Of a stretch of DNA of 5,481 nucleotides, positions 4,710 through 5,481 are shown in pieces (the stretch's first letter is position 1; each line of letters starts with the position of its first letter). Both the position numbers and the translations under genes were made by a program. A model generated the notes under the pieces. That model was not told the origin of the DNA. It saw only the letters and a list, made by a program, of their open reading frames with translations, and did not search any database. This stretch comes from Clostridia bacterium (GTDB taxonomy: Bacteria; Bacillota; Clostridia; Christensenellales; CALWSW01). The stretch spans positions 3,174-8,654 of the forward strand of contig JAHZEH010000049.1 in the NCBI GenBank assembly GCA_019421925.1, read 5' to 3'.

Positions 4710-5481
4710 ATTTGCCTCCCTGTCTCATCAGCCGGCTCACTCCATAGCGCCTGCGCAGCGTCGGAACAGCGATAGCCACCGTCACCACAAGGGCGGAGAT
4801 GAGTTTCAAATAGGAGGTGGGCAGGCTGGTGGTCAAGATGAGGGCGATGAGCAGCCGGTACAGCAGCGCGCCCACAATGGCGGCCAGAAGCCCGGTCAGC
4901 ACCCCTCTGCCATGGATAAACACGTCGCCGATGATCAGGGAGGCCAGGGCGATCACGATCATGCCCGAACCCATGTTGATGTCGGCGGACTGCTGCATCT
5001 GGGCCAGCACCGCTCCCGAGAGCGCAATGATGCCGTTGGCCAGGGCAAACCCCACGAGCTTGGCCCTGTCTGTGTCGATGGAGGAGGCGCGCACCATGGC
5101 CTCGTTGTCCCCTGTAGCCCGAATGGACAGGCCGGTCTGGGTACGGAAGAAGAGGTTGAGCACCAGGAACATGACCCCCACCAGCACGGCCAGCAGCAGG
5201 ATCTTGTAGTACTGCCCGCCGATCATCTCCTCCAGAGGGGTGAAGATGGTTCTCTGGTTGAGCAGCGGCACATTGGATTTCCCGCCCATGACGGCCAGAT
5301 TGATGGTATACAGGCCGGTCATGGTGAGGATACCGGCCAGGATGGGCTGAATGCCCAGCTTGGTCTGCATAAGGGCTGTGATACAGCCGGCCAGCGCCCC
5401 TGCAAGCGTACCCGCCGCCACACCCAGCAGGGGGTGCCCTGCCACGGTCAGCATAGCGGACACCGCCGCACCCAATACAAA
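4696..5481 (-). CDS. ABC transporter permease, TrpY-like (COG4120-type), N-terminus beyond the window
   Basis: The window holds about 261 C-terminal residues of an integral membrane permease; the frame is open at the right edge (F-V-L-G-A-A...), so the TTG at 5475 is an internal codon. Perhaps 30-45 residues are missing compared with the usual length near 300. Seven or so hydrophobic segments can be seen, among them LAGILTMTGLYTINLAV, ILLLAVLVGVMFLVLNLFF, VIALASLIIGDVFI and LLAAIVGALLYRLLIALIL. The cytoplasmic stretch RATGDNEAMVRASSIDTDRAK, between the central segments, is strongly conserved in this family and is likely to contact the ATPase. The C-terminus is basic (RRRYGVSRLMR), fitting the positive-inside rule. 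Together with the ATPase it forms the transport core; the periplasmic-binding-type lipoprotein should be encoded upstream, to the right of the window. TrpY-like by wording; substrate unproven. Confidence 0.9.
   Translation of the reverse strand, partial: FVLGAAVSAMLTVAGHPLLGVAAGTLAGALAGCITALMQTKLGIQPILAGILTMTGLYTINLAVMGGKSNVPLLNQRTIFTPLEEMIGGQYYKILLLAVLVGVMFLVLNLFFRTQTGLSIRATGDNEAMVRASSIDTDRAKLVGFALANGIIALSGAVLAQMQQSADINMGSGMIVIALASLIIGDVFIHGRGVLTGLLAAIVGALLYRLLIALILTTSLPTSYLKLISALVVTVAIAVPTLRRRYGVSRLMRQGGKYAEH

Noticed and set aside
3951..4775. Long plus-strand open frame antisense to the ABC ATPase
   Set aside because: The minus-strand frame carries every ABC motif in order; the antisense product has no domain and no ribosome binding site that stands out.
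1..5481. CRISPR array, tRNA, rRNA, insertion sequence, phage or toxin-antitoxin genes
   Set aside because: No regularly spaced repeats, no tRNA-like folds noticed, no transposase or phage domains in any convincing frame. The window is nearly filled by metabolic and transport genes.

Overview
This 5.5-kb window is GC-rich and tightly packed. It looks like ordinary chromosome from an anaerobic Firmicute. The GlpA-type oxidoreductase carrying a BFD iron-sulfur domain, the TrpY/TrpZ-type ABC transporter and the strong AGGAGG-type ribosome binding sites together suggest a high-GC member of the Clostridia, perhaps Oscillospiraceae. That placement is inference; there is no rRNA or marker gene here. 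I see no mobile element, CRISPR array, tRNA or rRNA.

Layout: the left edge holds the C-terminal part of a plus-strand GNAT acetyltransferase (1-290). All other genes are on the minus strand, so the window is best read from right to left. First comes an ABC permease cut by the right edge (4696-5481). Its ATPase follows (3918-4709), overlapping it by 14 bases. Next is a leader region of about 130 bases, then an L-lactate dehydrogenase-family 2-hydroxyacid dehydrogenase (2826-3779). After that come an SDR oxidoreductase (1922-2740) and a GlpA-like FAD/[2Fe-2S] oxidoreductase (335-1801). The last one converges on the acetyltransferase gene across a perfect 15-bp inverted repeat.

How the genes may work together: the permease and ATPase form the membrane core of an importer of the family that includes the Trp/Tyr transporters. 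Its substrate-binding protein should lie just beyond the right edge. Three unrelated dehydrogenases follow in the same direction. The lactate dehydrogenase homologue keeps the catalytic residues but has a non-lactate-like specificity loop. A 2-oxoacid other than pyruvate, possibly one derived from an imported amino acid, is therefore a reasonable guess but is not shown.

The most interesting region is 3779-3943. A near-consensus promoter sits inside the 3' end of the ATPase gene. It is followed by short ORFs behind a strong Shine-Dalgarno sequence, then a very strong intrinsic terminator whose U-tract touches the Shine-Dalgarno of the dehydrogenase gene. Transcripts of that gene apparently have to pass the terminator, which is the architecture of an attenuator. 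The rest of the window looks conventional.
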